64,000 nucleotides of DNA from Dermatophagoides farinae. Its lineage: Eukaryota; Arthropoda; Arachnida; Sarcoptiformes; Pyroglyphidae. The stretch is taken from assembly GCF_024713945.1 (NCBI RefSeq), contig NC_134685.1, forward strand, positions 2,909,001 to 2,973,000. Direction: 5' to 3'. The first letter of the stretch is position 1, and the number at the start of each line of letters is the position of its first letter. The notes below the pieces were generated by a model. That model was not told the DNA's origin, searched no databases, and worked only from the letters and a program-made list of their open reading frames with translations. Made by a program: the position numbers and the translations under genes. This document shows, piece by piece, positions 1 through 9,766 of this stretch.

Positions 1-7
1 CACTCAC

Positions 8-900
8 CTTCACGATTAATCATCAACACCTCGGAAACACTTGGTGGACGATTTTGTTTCGTATAATATAGATAGAATAATTTATTGACAATATCATCAT
101 CATTGATCATAATTTTGATCATATCTAATTTATGTTCAGTGAAAATGAAACGTTCAATATGTGCACGTTCAGCATAATCCATTGGTTGTGGTGCAAATGA
201 CATTTGGCTCAATATTTGTGTACATTCTTTTAATTGAAAATCTAATGCCGTCAAAAAACCCAATGCTTGTTCTTCATTCATGTTGGCCACTTCTTTTGCC
301 AGATCGATGAATTCTCGAACTGTTGTTGAATAAATCATCAAATGAACGAGTTAAATATTCGAATTCGTGACTAAAAAAAAAACAAAAAAAAAAATTCTTA
401 CGTTCATCATCATCAATATTGGATTGTGGTTTCCATAATAATAATGATTTAGAATAATGATCAACGCCATCATTGTTGTCGTCATTGTTGAATGGTTTTT
501 GTTCCAGTATTGATGAATCAATTTGTGCTTGATAATCGATGCCAATACGAATTTTATCTATACAAATCATACGATTATAAGAAAATTTTCATACTAAAAA
601 TATGATGAATGATTACTTACTATGACTGAATACACCTAAATTTGTAGATGTTGATTGTGGATGAACGACTGGCTGATTCATAATCGAATTACAATGATAA
701 TAACTTTTTCTTGTATTATGGCTTGACACTATTGATGATGATGATGGTGTTCCTTGATTTGGTTGCTGTTGTTCATTATTAGTCTGATTACTATCATCAA
801 TTAAACGTATTCGTTTACGAACATCATCGGTCAATTTCTGAACCATATGATGATCGATGATTCGTTGTCGTTGTGAATCAATTGTGGTTTTATCGGCCAT
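8..900 (-). CDS. ELM2/SANT-domain corepressor of the MIER/CoREST type (5' part, continues past window start)
   Basis: Three exons are readable: 900-621, 557-402 and 319-8, joined in frame by GTAAGT, GTAAGA and GTGAGT donors. The start MADKTTIDSQ lies in an ATGG context. After a polar Ser/Gln-rich head (about 95 residues), exon 2 gives IRIGIDYQAQID and LLLWKP, which match the ELM2 signature of CoREST/MIER proteins (known form: VGxxYQAxIP, then LLWxP). Exon 3 continues with LREFIDLAKE and NEEQALGFL, then a SANT-like segment ending KLFYLYYTKQNRP, comparable to the FYYxWKK end of SANT in this family. Such proteins scaffold histone deacetylase (ELM2) and bind chromatin (SANT) in the nucleus. The SANT part is divergent: the usual tryptophans are not visible. 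About 249 residues are seen and the 3' exons lie outside. Family assignment is inference from motifs; I cannot choose between MIER, CoREST and a relative. Confidence 0.6.
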
Positions 901-1106
901 TTTGATCAGAAATTTTTTTTTTTTCGATTCAAAACAAAAATCATGAAACACTCAAATCACGTGACAAGCACAACGAAGACGTTCATAGAAATAATGACAT
1001 TTATTTGTTCTTCAATTTTTTTTTTGAAATCCTTATTAGATACATTTATACAAATTATCAATTTGAAAAGAAATTTAAAATAAAATTAAAAACAAAAACA
1101 TGGAAT

Positions 1107-1857
1107 TCAAGTCAAATAGAACCATATGAGAAACATCAATATGGTCATTAAGGTCATACCACCAAATAGAACGAATTTATCACCAATATGTCGTTTTTCA
1201 ATCAAACGCATTACTGAATTCGATAAACCAATACTGTTCAATGTATCGAGAAGATTTTTTCTTGTATTTTTCAACATTGATCGTTGCTGCCGAAGTGTTG
1301 ATAATACAGTCGAACCGGTTGTGATCATTTCATCAACATGACGATTAAAACCACCAAGTTTATTGTGTTCTTGATCAAAATATTCTTGAACACCAAGATC
1401 AATTTGTGTATCATTATTTTGTGAACGTAATTCAGCATTCGTTGTAAAACGTCTTGTAAGTAATTCTTCACGTTCACGGTGTTCACGTTCACGATGTAAT
1501 CTTCGTTGATGTAATGTACGGAATGAACTTAACAGGTGTTTATGATCATATCTATTATATGTGTACCAACAACAGAATCAAAGTTAAAATGAAAACCAAA
1601 AAAAAAAAAATTTTTGAAACTCACTTTAATTGATCCAATTTCAATTTCATCGTATTTCTTTGCGATCCTGATGTTTTATTAACGGAAATTTCAATTCTAT
1701 CCACATATTGTTCCAATGATTTCAACCGTTCATCGATAGCACCTTCAATTGCTTGTGCTTGTACGGAATCCTTACATGATTCTAATCGTCGAAACAATGA
1801 ATCTTGTATTTCATCAACGATTCGATGAGCAGCGGTAAAATTTTCATTGGCAAACAT
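1107..1857 (-). CDS. GOSR2: Membrin, Golgi SNAP receptor complex member 2 (Qb-SNARE)
   Basis: Two exons, 1857-1625 and 1551-1107, joined across a 73-nt intron (GTGAGT donor, phase 2), give 225 residues; the human protein is 212. Membrin is a Qb-SNARE for ER-to-Golgi and intra-Golgi vesicle fusion. The N-terminal exon is helical (FTAAHRIVDEIQDSL). The second exon carries an Arg/Glu-rich linker, the SNARE helix (DEMITTGSTVLSTLRQQ) and a C-terminal anchor (about residues 204-224) ending WFYLT. The stretch GLSNSVMRLIEKR just before the anchor is a very typical membrin sequence. The gene is followed on the same strand by the upstream ELM2 gene and preceded by HAGH. The product call is firm. Confidence 0.93.
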
Positions 1858-2077
1858 TTTTTTTTTTGTTTTGTTTTGGATTTCAAAAATTTCAATCAAT
1901 CAAAACAATGATAAAATATACAATTGAAGACAATTTGTCCACATCATATTTTTTGTCATTTAAATGACTGTGTTGCCATCTAGTGAGAGTTTTTTTGTTT
2001 TGTTGTTTTAAAATTTCGAATGAATTTTATTTTTTTCAAATCATCAAATCATCATCATCATTTCATTATTATTATGC

Positions 2078-3057
2078 TTATTTTGTTTTAAAATTATTTT
2101 TTTCTTCACGTAATGCGGCCATCACTTCGATTGGATCATCTTTTTTGACATGTTGTTGCACAGATGTGGATTCAACACGCATAAATGGATTATAACGTCG
2201 TTCATCACCAATTGTCGATGGTATTGTTGGCCGTTTTTGATGGCGACATTCTTCAGCGAAACGAATTTTTTCATCAATATCACCATTGTTCGGTTCAACG
2301 TGTTTAGCAAATTTCAGATTACTTAGTGTATATTCATGGCCACAATATATTTTCTTTGAAAATTAAAAATCAAAAAATCATCAAATCGGATTTGGAACGA
2401 AAATTAAAAAAAAAAAAACAAACATACCGAATGATCGGGTAATGAACCAAGCGTTTTAATCAATGCATCATACATTTGTTGAGCGGTTCCTTCGAAAAAT
2501 TTACCACAACCACCAACGAATAGTGTATCGCCAGTAAAAATGGAAATTTCATTATCACACGAAACTTTATAACAAACATGACCACTTGTATGACATGGTG
2601 TATGAAGACATTCAATACACAGGCGACCTAATGATAATTTATCGCCATTTTTTACCCGATGATTAATAGCATCTATACGATCATCACCACCAACAACAGA
2701 TATTTCGGATGATCCAGGAATTAATTGTAACATTTTATGATTACCACCTGAATGATCCCAATGATGGTGTGTAGCAAGTATGGTACGAATATTAATTCGA
2801 TTACTATTATCAATTGATTGTATTAAATCGATAACTTTCTCCGGTTCCACTGGATCAACAACTGCAGCATCACCACTTTGTCGATCAACAATCAAATACA
2901 TATAATTGTCCACTAATGCCGATACGACATGAACATCCATTGTAGCGTGTTGTTCAGAAATTGTCTCACTATGAAAACGATTACGAAATATGGACCTAGC
3001 TGCCCAAAGTACTAAACGTGAAAACAAAGAAAAAAATTCCACAATTTTAATCCACAA
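2078..3057 (-). CDS. HAGH: Hydroxyacylglutathione hydrolase (glyoxalase II)
   Basis: Exons 3057-2428 and 2353-2078 (74-nt intron, GTATGT donor, phase 0) encode 301 residues. The enzyme hydrolyses S-D-lactoylglutathione to D-lactate and glutathione, the second step of methylglyoxal detoxification. The metallo-beta-lactamase metal site is present as THHHWDHSGG, with further ligands in HTPCHTSGH and FTGDTLFVGGCGKFFEGT. Exon 2 holds YCGHEYTLSNLKFA and the conserved C-terminus NPFMRVEST. A second in-frame ATG at 2940 (MDVHVVSALVDNY) starts exactly where cytosolic glyoxalase II begins and would give 262 residues. The preceding 39 residues are basic and hydrophobic with no acidic cluster, like a mitochondrial presequence. 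In the human gene, alternative starts give mitochondrial and cytosolic forms, so both are likely here (inference). Confidence 0.95.
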
Positions 3058-3185
3058 AAAGAAACGTGAACAAAGAATTTGAAGATTGATTTCTTTTTGG
3101 ATTGAAAAAAAAATTTTTTATTTATATCAATGTTTTATATTAGATGGTCATATTTTTTTTGAAAATTTTTGAAAAAAACGACGTC

Positions 3186-3566
3186 TTAATTCGATTCATC
3201 CACATTATCGGTTTGTAATCCTTTGAATGATGGAACGGGAACCAATGTAACTAATGTGTACAATTTATTCACTGAATCTTCATCTTCATTACGACGACGT
3301 GCTAAACGGACACGAACACGAAACGGTACATTTCGGATGCCTTGTGACCAAATAAATTTATTCAATCGGGTATCGATACGTACATCTTCGGTGGCCATTT
3401 GTTTTTGTGCAAATTTACGTATCTCTTTAATGGCACGTGGTGCACGTTTTTTGAAACCAACACCATGTAATCGTTTATGTAGATGAACAGTATATTCACG
3501 AGTGATTACTTCATTTAAAGCTGATTTGCTTTTTTTATCGCCACGTGTTTTTTTAGTGCTCACCAT
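3186..3566 (-). CDS. RPL31: 60S ribosomal protein L31 (eL31)
   Basis: A single coding exon of 126 residues, very close to the family length (human 125). The N-terminus is basic ([16 protein letters not shown]), followed by [10 protein letters not shown]-like [18 protein letters not shown] and the conserved [12 protein letters not shown] and DVRIDTRLN segments, then [20 protein letters not shown]. It is a structural protein of the large cytoplasmic ribosomal subunit near the exit tunnel. The sequence upstream is pyrimidine-rich (CTTTTGTTTTG on the gene strand), compatible with a TOP-like leader, and any 5' UTR intron is not resolved. The stop codon lies about 130 bp upstream of the HAGH start on the same strand. 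Confidence 0.97.
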   Translation of the reverse strand: MVSTKKTRGDKKSKSALNEVITREYTVHLHKRLHGVGFKKRAPRAIKEIRKFAQKQMATEDVRIDTRLNKFIWSQGIRNVPFRVRVRLARRRNEDEDSVNKLYTLVTLVPVPSFKGLQTDNVDESN

Positions 3567-4233
3567 TTTTATTTTTGTTTTCTTTTGTTTTGTTGTTGTT
3601 TATTCAAACTAAAAAACAAAGGAAAAAAATGTCTTATTGAACCAATTATACTGAAGGTAACAAAAATCAATCATCAAAATAGAAATCAATCAATAAATTC
3701 TTTGTTCAAAGAAAATGATAATGAAAAAAAAAAATTTTTTTTGTTTAATTGACATACCTGGTTGTTTGATTAAATTCATAAACAAAAAAAAATTGACCAA
3801 AAAAAAGAAACAAGTCACACACACACACCAATCAAACAGAAAGGAAAAAGGAAATGTTTTTTTTTGTTCGTACACTCACACAACTCATTTATACAACACA
3901 CACACACACACAACACACGCAAAAACACATGCACAAAGAATATCGATATATCGATTGTGAGTAGTCATAATCGTTCGCACTAGGTGGCGCCACGTTTGAA
4001 ATAAATTTTTGTTTTCAATTTAGATTAATCGTTATTAATCATTTTAATCTTGATTAAAAAATAGGAGAAAATGAATCAAATTATAAAATGAAATGAAAAA
4101 ATCAAAAAATATTCGAAATTGCATGATTTGAAATGAATGAGATTTTTTTTTTCGTATCTCATATGTAATATGTGTGTGAAGTTTACAGAATTTTATTATG
4201 ATGATGATGAAAAAAATGAATCCGTGAATCCAT
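3567..4233. other. Spacer between eL31 and VMA21 with a CTCF-like site
   Basis: No coding exon is apparent. It contains the eL31 leader and promoter side, a CA-rich microsatellite around 3893-3935, and a compact G+C-rich motif CACTAGGTGGCGCC at 3978-3991. The motif fits the core of the CTCF consensus and belongs to the motif series described in the findings. Confidence 0.6.
3978..3991 (+). promoter_or_regulatory. CTCF-core-like motif
   Basis: CACTAGGTGGCGCC reads as the ASYAGRKGGCRS core known for animal CTCF. It stands out in AT-rich flanks and sits in a spacer between two genes. Binding is inference. Confidence 0.45.
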
Positions 4234-4470
4234 TTATTCGGCTTTTTTTTCTGAAATACGCATTGTTTCAATACGATCTTCGTGGTAAGCCTGATAGACA
4301 AATGAAAACAGTACACAATGTACAACCAATACGGCTACAATGGCCGAATAAATATTGGCCCAATGATCTGTAGTGAAATTTTTGAAAAAATAATCCGAAA
4401 TAAAATAGCTCATAATCGGTAATATGATCATTGAAAGGCTATAGATGATTAGCTTATTTAATGGACCCAT
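4234..4470 (-). CDS. VMA21: Vacuolar ATPase assembly integral membrane protein VMA21
   Basis: A single exon of 78 residues (human about 101, yeast 77). Two hydrophobic segments are visible, about residues 7-30 (LIIYSLSMIILPIMSYFISD) and 39-60 (NIYSAIVAVLVVHCVLFSFVY), separated by a short polar loop. This is the two-helix hairpin of VMA21, an ER chaperone that assembles the V0 sector of the V-ATPase. The protein ends SEKKAE, whose KKxx form is a dilysine ER-retrieval signal like that of yeast Vma21p. The start is the only ATG ahead of helix 1. It is head to head with eS17 across about 380 bp. Confidence 0.85.
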   Translation of the reverse strand: MGPLNKLIIYSLSMIILPIMSYFISDYFFKNFTTDHWANIYSAIVAVLVVHCVLFSFVYQAYHEDRIETMRISEKKAE

Positions 4471-4853
4471 TTTTTTCGTTGTTGTTGTTGAATGATGACG
4501 ATAATTAATTTTGAAAATTTAAAGCATGGAAAAAAAAATTTTTTGCAATCCAAATTATACTCCCAACAACAACACTATATTGACAATCATCAGCATATAA
4601 CAACAATACATGATACATCATTTATGAATGATATTCGAATGAAAAAATAAAGGAGAGGCATGAATCATAGTTGAATGAGCATGAACAAGACTGCTTTCAG
4701 TACATGCTGCTAAAACATACAACAACATCGTCAACACATTAAGACTTTTCCTTTTTCCGTCATCGCTTGTGTGAACGCGTGTGTGTGTTTTTGTGATTGA
4801 AATTTTAAAAAATAAATTTTTTTAAACGAAAAAAAAGAAATTAATTATCCAAA
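4471..4853. promoter_or_regulatory. Divergent promoter region between VMA21 (-) and eS17 (+)
   Basis: These 383 bp separate two opposite start codons, so both promoters must lie here. A pyrimidine-rich stretch (ACTTTTCCTTTTTCCG, about 4742-4757) upstream of the eS17 ATG could be a TOP-type start region. No clear TATA box is seen. Confidence 0.5.
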
Positions 4854-5365
4854 ATGGTAATTTTGATTCTCTGATCAACAAAAAAAAAATCTAATTTTTT
4901 ATATTTTATCCACTTTTAGGGTCGTGTTCGTACTAAAACCATCAAAAAAGCTTCACGTGTTATCATTGAAAAATACTATACACGTTTGACGATGGATTTT
5001 CATACAAACAAAAGAATATGTGAAGAAATTGCCATTATTCCAAGCAAACGGCTTCGAAATCAAATTGCCGGATTTGTTACTCATCTAATGAAACGTATTC
5101 AACGTGGTCCAGTTCGTGGAATTTCAATCAAATTACAAGAAGAGGAACGTGAACGTCGTGACAATTATGTTCCAGAGGTAAATACCATAGAAAAATTACA
5201 TTTTTCAAATTGAATTTCACCCATTTATCATCTCATCGATAGGTGTCGGCCTTGGAAAACGCATTGATTGAAGTTGATGCCGATACATATGTCATGTTGG
5301 AAGATTTGGGACTAACATTTAAAAAAGCAACAACATCGCCGGGTGATTTTCGTTCCCGTATCTAA
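4854..5365 (+). CDS. RPS17: 40S ribosomal protein S17 (eS17)
   Basis: Three coding exons: 4854-4856, 4920-5177 and 5243-5365, with introns of 63 and 65 nt; 127 residues against about 135 in human. Exon 1 carries only the ATG, an arrangement known in ribosomal protein genes. The product begins [21 protein letters not shown], continues with [20 protein letters not shown] and [26 protein letters not shown], and matches eS17 throughout. It belongs to the small subunit head. A decayed retrocopy follows 215 bp downstream. Confidence 0.96.
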
Positions 5366-5579
5366 AAAACAATACATCAATTGATTGATTTATAATAATT
5401 ATGTAAAACATTCAGTTTTTTTTTGATTTTCGGGAAAAAATAAATAAAAAAAAGATACACTTTTTTCGAATCGAAAAACAGATGTTTTGCATTTTCGATT
5501 TTCTATGAAAAGAAAACAGTTCGAATTTGTGTTTTTTTTTTTTGGTGATGAAGAGAAATTTTTTTTTTTTTTTTGAAAG

Positions 5580-5717
5580 ATGGGTCGTGTTCGCAATAAA
5601 ACCATTAAAGAAGCTTCACGTTTAATCATCGAACAATATTATTTGCATTTAACTTTAGATTTTCATATACAAATAGAAAAAAAATATGCAATGAAATTGT
5701 ATTCCTCCGTATTATAA
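5580..5717 (+). pseudogene. Truncated processed copy of eS17
   Basis: From ATG the sequence reads [21 protein letters not shown], nearly the parental start, but with codon 1 joined directly to codon 2, so the first intron is absent. That marks a copy made from spliced RNA. After LTLDFHIQ the frame is lost relative to the parent and a stop follows at 5715-5717, leaving 45 codons; no similarity to the rest of eS17 was seen downstream. It is preceded by a T-rich run. Being beside its parent, on the same strand, is unusual for a retrocopy. Confidence 0.85.
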
Positions 5718-5858
5718 CCTAAATGTGGCATGCATTACCTTGCACCAAGCACTATGATTAACAATAAAAAAATATTATCATTTATTCATCAAAATAAACA
5801 AACAATTATCACCATATTAAAAATTTGTTATTTTTTTGTTGCTAAACTTTTTTTTTAT

Positions 5859-6617
5859 TTAATTCGTTGATCTTTTCCGGACATACTTTCCACCGGTCGC
5901 TAGGTTCTTCGTCAGAAGAGATTTCATGGTTGCCAATTGTCTCGTGCTGATCTCCTGAACTTCGTTTAACAATCTGTCCCGTTCCTGAACAACTTGGCGT
6001 GAATTGTAAAGTACCTTTCTTTGATTGTTCGAATTTTCGGTGATTTTCAATTCGATCAAGAAGTTCGGGCCCGAAGAACTTGCTCTCGCCACCGATTGGT
6101 ATTGATATAAATTTTCGTGCTGATTGTAATAGATATATAATTGTTTGCACGATCCTGCATTCGAATGGCGTTCTGTTGTATCCTTGAAACCACTTAATTC
6201 TGCATCCGAGTTTTCTAAGGTGGCTGGTATATCGGCACTTGCAGTCTTGGAAGGAGTAGCTGGAGCAAAGGTGAAGCCAATGGATGTGGGCAAATCTGGT
6301 ATCAGCTTCGTGGATTCCCCATACTCCATTGGTGAGCGGATATTTCTCTTGGATTGATTTGATGATGGTTTTGACATCTCGATGTTGGTTTCCAGTTCGC
6401 CAATCAGTTTTGAAAGGTCATAATCGTCCTTCGAGATTTTGTCGAACAATTTCAAAATCTGATTTAATTCGGCTGATGGTTCGTGAACCAGATGTTGAAG
6501 CACTGATTGGTTGTTTTTGCATAGTGAAAAAAGTTTCTGGTATTGGTCGATTTGATCGTTTTTTGGTGGTTGTCCAATAAATTCAATGTTGTCCATAGAG
6601 TCTGATGATGTGTCCAT
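5859..6617 (-). CDS. Intronless ORF of unknown function (252 residues)
   Basis: An uninterrupted 252-residue frame starts MDTSSDSMDNIEFIGQ and ends KYVRKRSTN. I do not recognise it. The first 90 residues are acidic and helical with Leu/Ile spacing (NQILKLFDKISKDDYDLSKLI). The middle is Ser/Pro/Thr-rich (FTFAPATPSKTASAD). The last 50 are basic and possibly coiled (ERDRLLNEVQEISTRQLATMK). A second open frame on the same strand (5842-6150, 102 codons) overlaps the 3' half. Base composition is unlike the neighbours: 26 of 60 bases at 6181-6240 are G or C, against 18 of 60 in a sampled stretch of mL65. A TATA-like TATATATAAAG (gene strand, 6662-6652) lies only about 35 bp before the ATG. It could be a single-exon host gene, a retrogene or part of a transposable element. 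Confidence 0.4.
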   Translation of the reverse strand: MDTSSDSMDNIEFIGQPPKNDQIDQYQKLFSLCKNNQSVLQHLVHEPSAELNQILKLFDKISKDDYDLSKLIGELETNIEMSKPSSNQSKRNIRSPMEYGESTKLIPDLPTSIGFTFAPATPSKTASADIPATLENSDAELSGFKDTTERHSNAGSCKQLYIYYNQHENLYQYQSVARASSSGPNFLIELKITENSNNQRKVLYNSRQVVQERDRLLNEVQEISTRQLATMKSLLTKNLATGGKYVRKRSTN

Positions 6618-7105
6618 GGCAATAATGATGTTTGCTATGAAATTTGTTTCTCTTTATATATACTAAATTTTAAAACATTAAATGTTCGTTTGTCACGATA
6701 AAAACCAAAAAATGATTTATGATCTTGCCCTTCTTGAATTTGCGTGAAAATGTTATATGAAATTTTTTTAATAATAATAAAAATTATTATTTATGAATGT
6801 GATATAAAAAAACAAATTTAGCGACAAGGTAACAAATTTTTTTTCGTAATGTGGTTTGTTTATTTTGATTATGAAAAAAAAAATTTTAAATTTCAAATAA
6901 ATAAAAAATATTTACGAAAATCAGCAATAGTCGATTGTGTTGGGAAATTTTTTGGGAAAAAAAACAACTCAACTTTTACAGCGAAACACTCTCTCAATTT
7001 GTCAAATTGTAAATTTTTTTTTTGTTTTGTTTTGTTTACAATTTTTGTTTTTATTTGTGTGAATTTTTTTTTTTTTTTTTTTTTTTTGGATCTTCAGAAT
7101 AAATC
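6618..7105. other. Spacer between the unknown ORF and SIRT7
   Basis: Only A/T-rich sequence with long T runs (for example 7061-7087) is seen. It contains the TATA-like box for the minus-strand ORF near 6652-6662 and must hold the SIRT7 promoter, for which no clear signal is visible. Confidence 0.5.
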
Positions 7106-8412
7106 ATGACCGAAACTTATAGCCGAGCATGTAAAATGAAAACTTTACATAAAAGTTTTGTTGCTCAAGAATTTAAACATGTGTAAGAGAGTTTTTTTTT
7201 CATTCATTTTTGACCTCATTTTTAACAATTTATTTTTCGTTGTTGCGTTTTAGAAAAAAGAGAATCCAAGAAATACTGATGAAATCCACAACGGATATAA
7301 CGAAAGAAGAAAAAGATATTCTGAAACGTTATAAAAATCTGGCGAAACTTGTGCAATCACAACGAAGAAATCATAATCTACGTAAAGAACGTGAACAAGA
7401 AATCGAAGACGATATCAATACATTACGATTTAAATGTACACAATTGGTTGAATTGATTCGTTCAAGTAATCATATTATTGTCTATACTGGTGCCGGAATC
7501 AGTACATCGGCATCGATACCAGATTATCGTGGTCCAAATGGTGTTTGGACACGTATCAAAAATGGTGACAATACGCCCAATGTTAACGATTTAGCCTTTT
7601 CAGGTATGGTACCTGGATAATAATTTCGAATTTTGTTTGTAATTTAAATGTTTTTTACAGAGCCAACATTTACACATATGGCCATTGTTTCATTGATGAA
7701 ACAAAACATAATCAAACATGTTGTATCACAAAACTGTGATGGACTTCATCTTCGTAGTGGTATACCATCCGAATGTTTATCCGAAATTCATGGCAACATG
7801 TATATAGAAGTTTGTCGTAATTGTAAAAAATCATATACACGTTCATTTGATGTAACAGAAAAAACTGCTTTACGACGACATGAAACAGGTCGCCATTGTC
7901 ATCAATGTCCTCCGGATGTTGGAAAATTAATCGATACTATTGTACATTTTGGTGAAAAAGGTAAACTTAAACATCCATTACGATGGGAAGCGGCCACAAA
8001 TGAAGCACAAAAAGCTGATCTAATTATCTGTATGGGTAGTAGTCTGAAAATATTACGTAAATATGCTTGTTTATGGCCAAAAAATAAGCAAAAAAATAAA
8101 AAGAACAAATTAGCGATAATTAATCTACAATGGACACCGAAAGATTCACAAGCAGTGATTAAAATAAATGGAAAATGTGACATAGTCATGAAAGAATTAA
8201 TGGCCATGTTAAACATATCGTTATCATCATATGAAAGACAAAATGATCAAGTATTACGTGATCACAAGCCATTATTACCAGAAGAAGAACATACATGTAA
8301 TCGGATACGTTTGGAACAATTGTTTCAAACGAATAATGAAATGATTAATATTGAAAAATTGAATACAATGCAACCAGCTTGGTTTGGAAAAGGTGTACAC
8401 AGAAAAAAGTAA
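7106..8412 (+). CDS. SIRT7: NAD-dependent protein deacylase sirtuin-7
   Basis: Exons 7106-7182, 7254-7603 and 7661-8412 (introns of 71 and 57 nt) give 392 residues; human SIRT7 has 400. The basic helical N-terminus is followed by the sirtuin core: NAD loop VYTGAGISTSASIPDYRG, then NGVWTRI, SQNCDGLHLRSG with the active-site His in SEIHGNMYIEVC. The zinc site has Cys pairs at CRNC and CHQC. IVHFGEKG, MGSSLKIL and NLQWTPKD follow. RGPNGVW and LQWTPKD are class IV (SIRT6/7) traits, and EPTFTHMAIVSL with the long N-terminus points to SIRT7. In animals it deacetylates H3K18 and supports rRNA transcription in the nucleolus. The stop lies 66 bp from the convergent DCTN2 stop. The start is the first ATG of an exon with a good GTAAGA donor. 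Confidence 0.95.
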
Positions 8413-8478
8413 AAAATTTTATTAATTAATTATAAATAAAAAAAAAGAATTCTCCAATAATTCAATCAGGTGTCTTAA

Positions 8479-9572
8479 TTAATTTTTTGTTTTTGTTGTA
8501 ATTTTATCCAAACGATTTTGAAAATCATCCACAACATTTTGTATAGTGGATAATTTGCCGAACATTTCCGTAAGATTTTTAATGTTTTGATTATTATGAT
8601 CCAACGATGTTTTAATTTCATTTTGCATTGTTTCCATTGCCGTCATTGTATTGGCGAATCTGGACGCTTGATCCTGGAGATCATTCAACACTTGAAGACG
8701 TTCCAATATGTTTGGTAATAATGGACGATTTTCATTAATTTTTACATAACAATTATATAGTTCATTCAATCTATCTTCTTTATCCAATTCAGTTAGTGTG
8801 GATTTTTTTTCATTAATTTGTTGTAATCTATCCACAATCAATTGTAAACGGGCATCTAAACGATCCAATGATTGATAATCAAGTTGTACGATTTTATTGC
8901 TCAAATTGATCACAATATCCATTATTGATTGATCTTTAAGATAATTATTCAACAATGGATGTGATGATGATGAATCTTTGATGATTTCATTCAAACCAAT
9001 GGTTGATTCAATTTTTTTCAACCGTTGTTCCAGCGCATTGATTCTTGCCAATTCAACAATATCTTCTTTATCTGGTTTCCGATATAATTCATATACGATT
9101 GGTTGATCATCTGGTTGCTGCTGTTCACGGCGAACATCTTTAATCAATTGTGATGTATCCAATTTTTTGAAACAAACATCATGTAAATTAGCCAATTGTG
9201 TGAATAAATTTTCAATATCTTTAGGCATGAATGAAGAATCATCGCCTGTGGATTGTTCATTCGATTGAATCGAATGTTGAAGATTTTCAATTTCCAATTG
9301 AATCTGTTTATATTTTTCCACTAATGAAACATTTGATTCTTTTGATTCCAATGATGATGATTTCTGTATTGAATCAGCAACAGCAAATTTATTGAATGCA
9401 TCAACACTATTTGATGGTATTATTTCGATCGATGAATCAGGCTGTTGTTGGTGTGTTGTTGTTGTTGTTGAAGAATCCGATCAGATTCAGGAAGATCATC
9501 CGTTTCATAAACATCACGTTCACCGGATGCAATGAATGGTAGATTAGCATATTTTGATGTTGAATTCATCAT
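8479..9572 (-). CDS. DCTN2: Dynactin subunit 2 (dynamitin), with one frame change near the N-terminus
   Basis: The N-terminus MNSTSKYANLPFIASGERDVYETDDLPESD (split here by eye) matches the dynamitin start, where YADLPGIA and DVYETSDLPE are hallmarks. The remaining frame (to 8479) is long and coiled: MPKDIENLFTQLANLHDV, LARINALEQRLKKIESTIG and a Gln/Asn-rich C-terminus. Dynamitin forms the shoulder of dynactin, the cofactor of cytoplasmic dynein. The two parts are in different frames: the N-terminal frame stops after HTNNSLIHRSK, while the downstream frame opens just before DSSIEIIPSN. The switch falls in or beside a CAA repeat at about 9430-9481, where one extra base would give an unbroken poly-Gln stretch. 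This may be an assembly or length error, or a real allele. About 364 codons in total, no introns seen. Both ATGs at 9572 and 9569 are possible. Confidence 0.88.
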
Positions 9573-9766
9573 TTTTATTTTGCATAAAATTCAAATAGAA
9601 CAAAAAAAAGGCCAAGTTAATGTTTTTTGTTTGGTTCCACCTAAAATAATAGACAAGTAAAAAAAACTTGTCACATCATTACATGTCATTTGTGAATAGG
9701 TGTGTTTATTTGGTTTGGAAAGACACGCGGAAAAATTTTTATTTTTTATTTTTTCAATCATCAAGA
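9573..9766. promoter_or_regulatory. Divergent promoter between DCTN2 (-) and RBM28 (+)
   Basis: Only 194 bp lie between opposite start codons, so a shared bidirectional promoter is the simplest reading. The spacer is A/T-rich and has no TATA box at a usual distance. Confidence 0.5.

Noticed and set aside
6145-6580. Plus-strand frames opposite the unknown 252-residue ORF
   Set aside because: They overlap each other in different frames and lack promoter or family support; the minus-strand frame is longer and has a TATA box.
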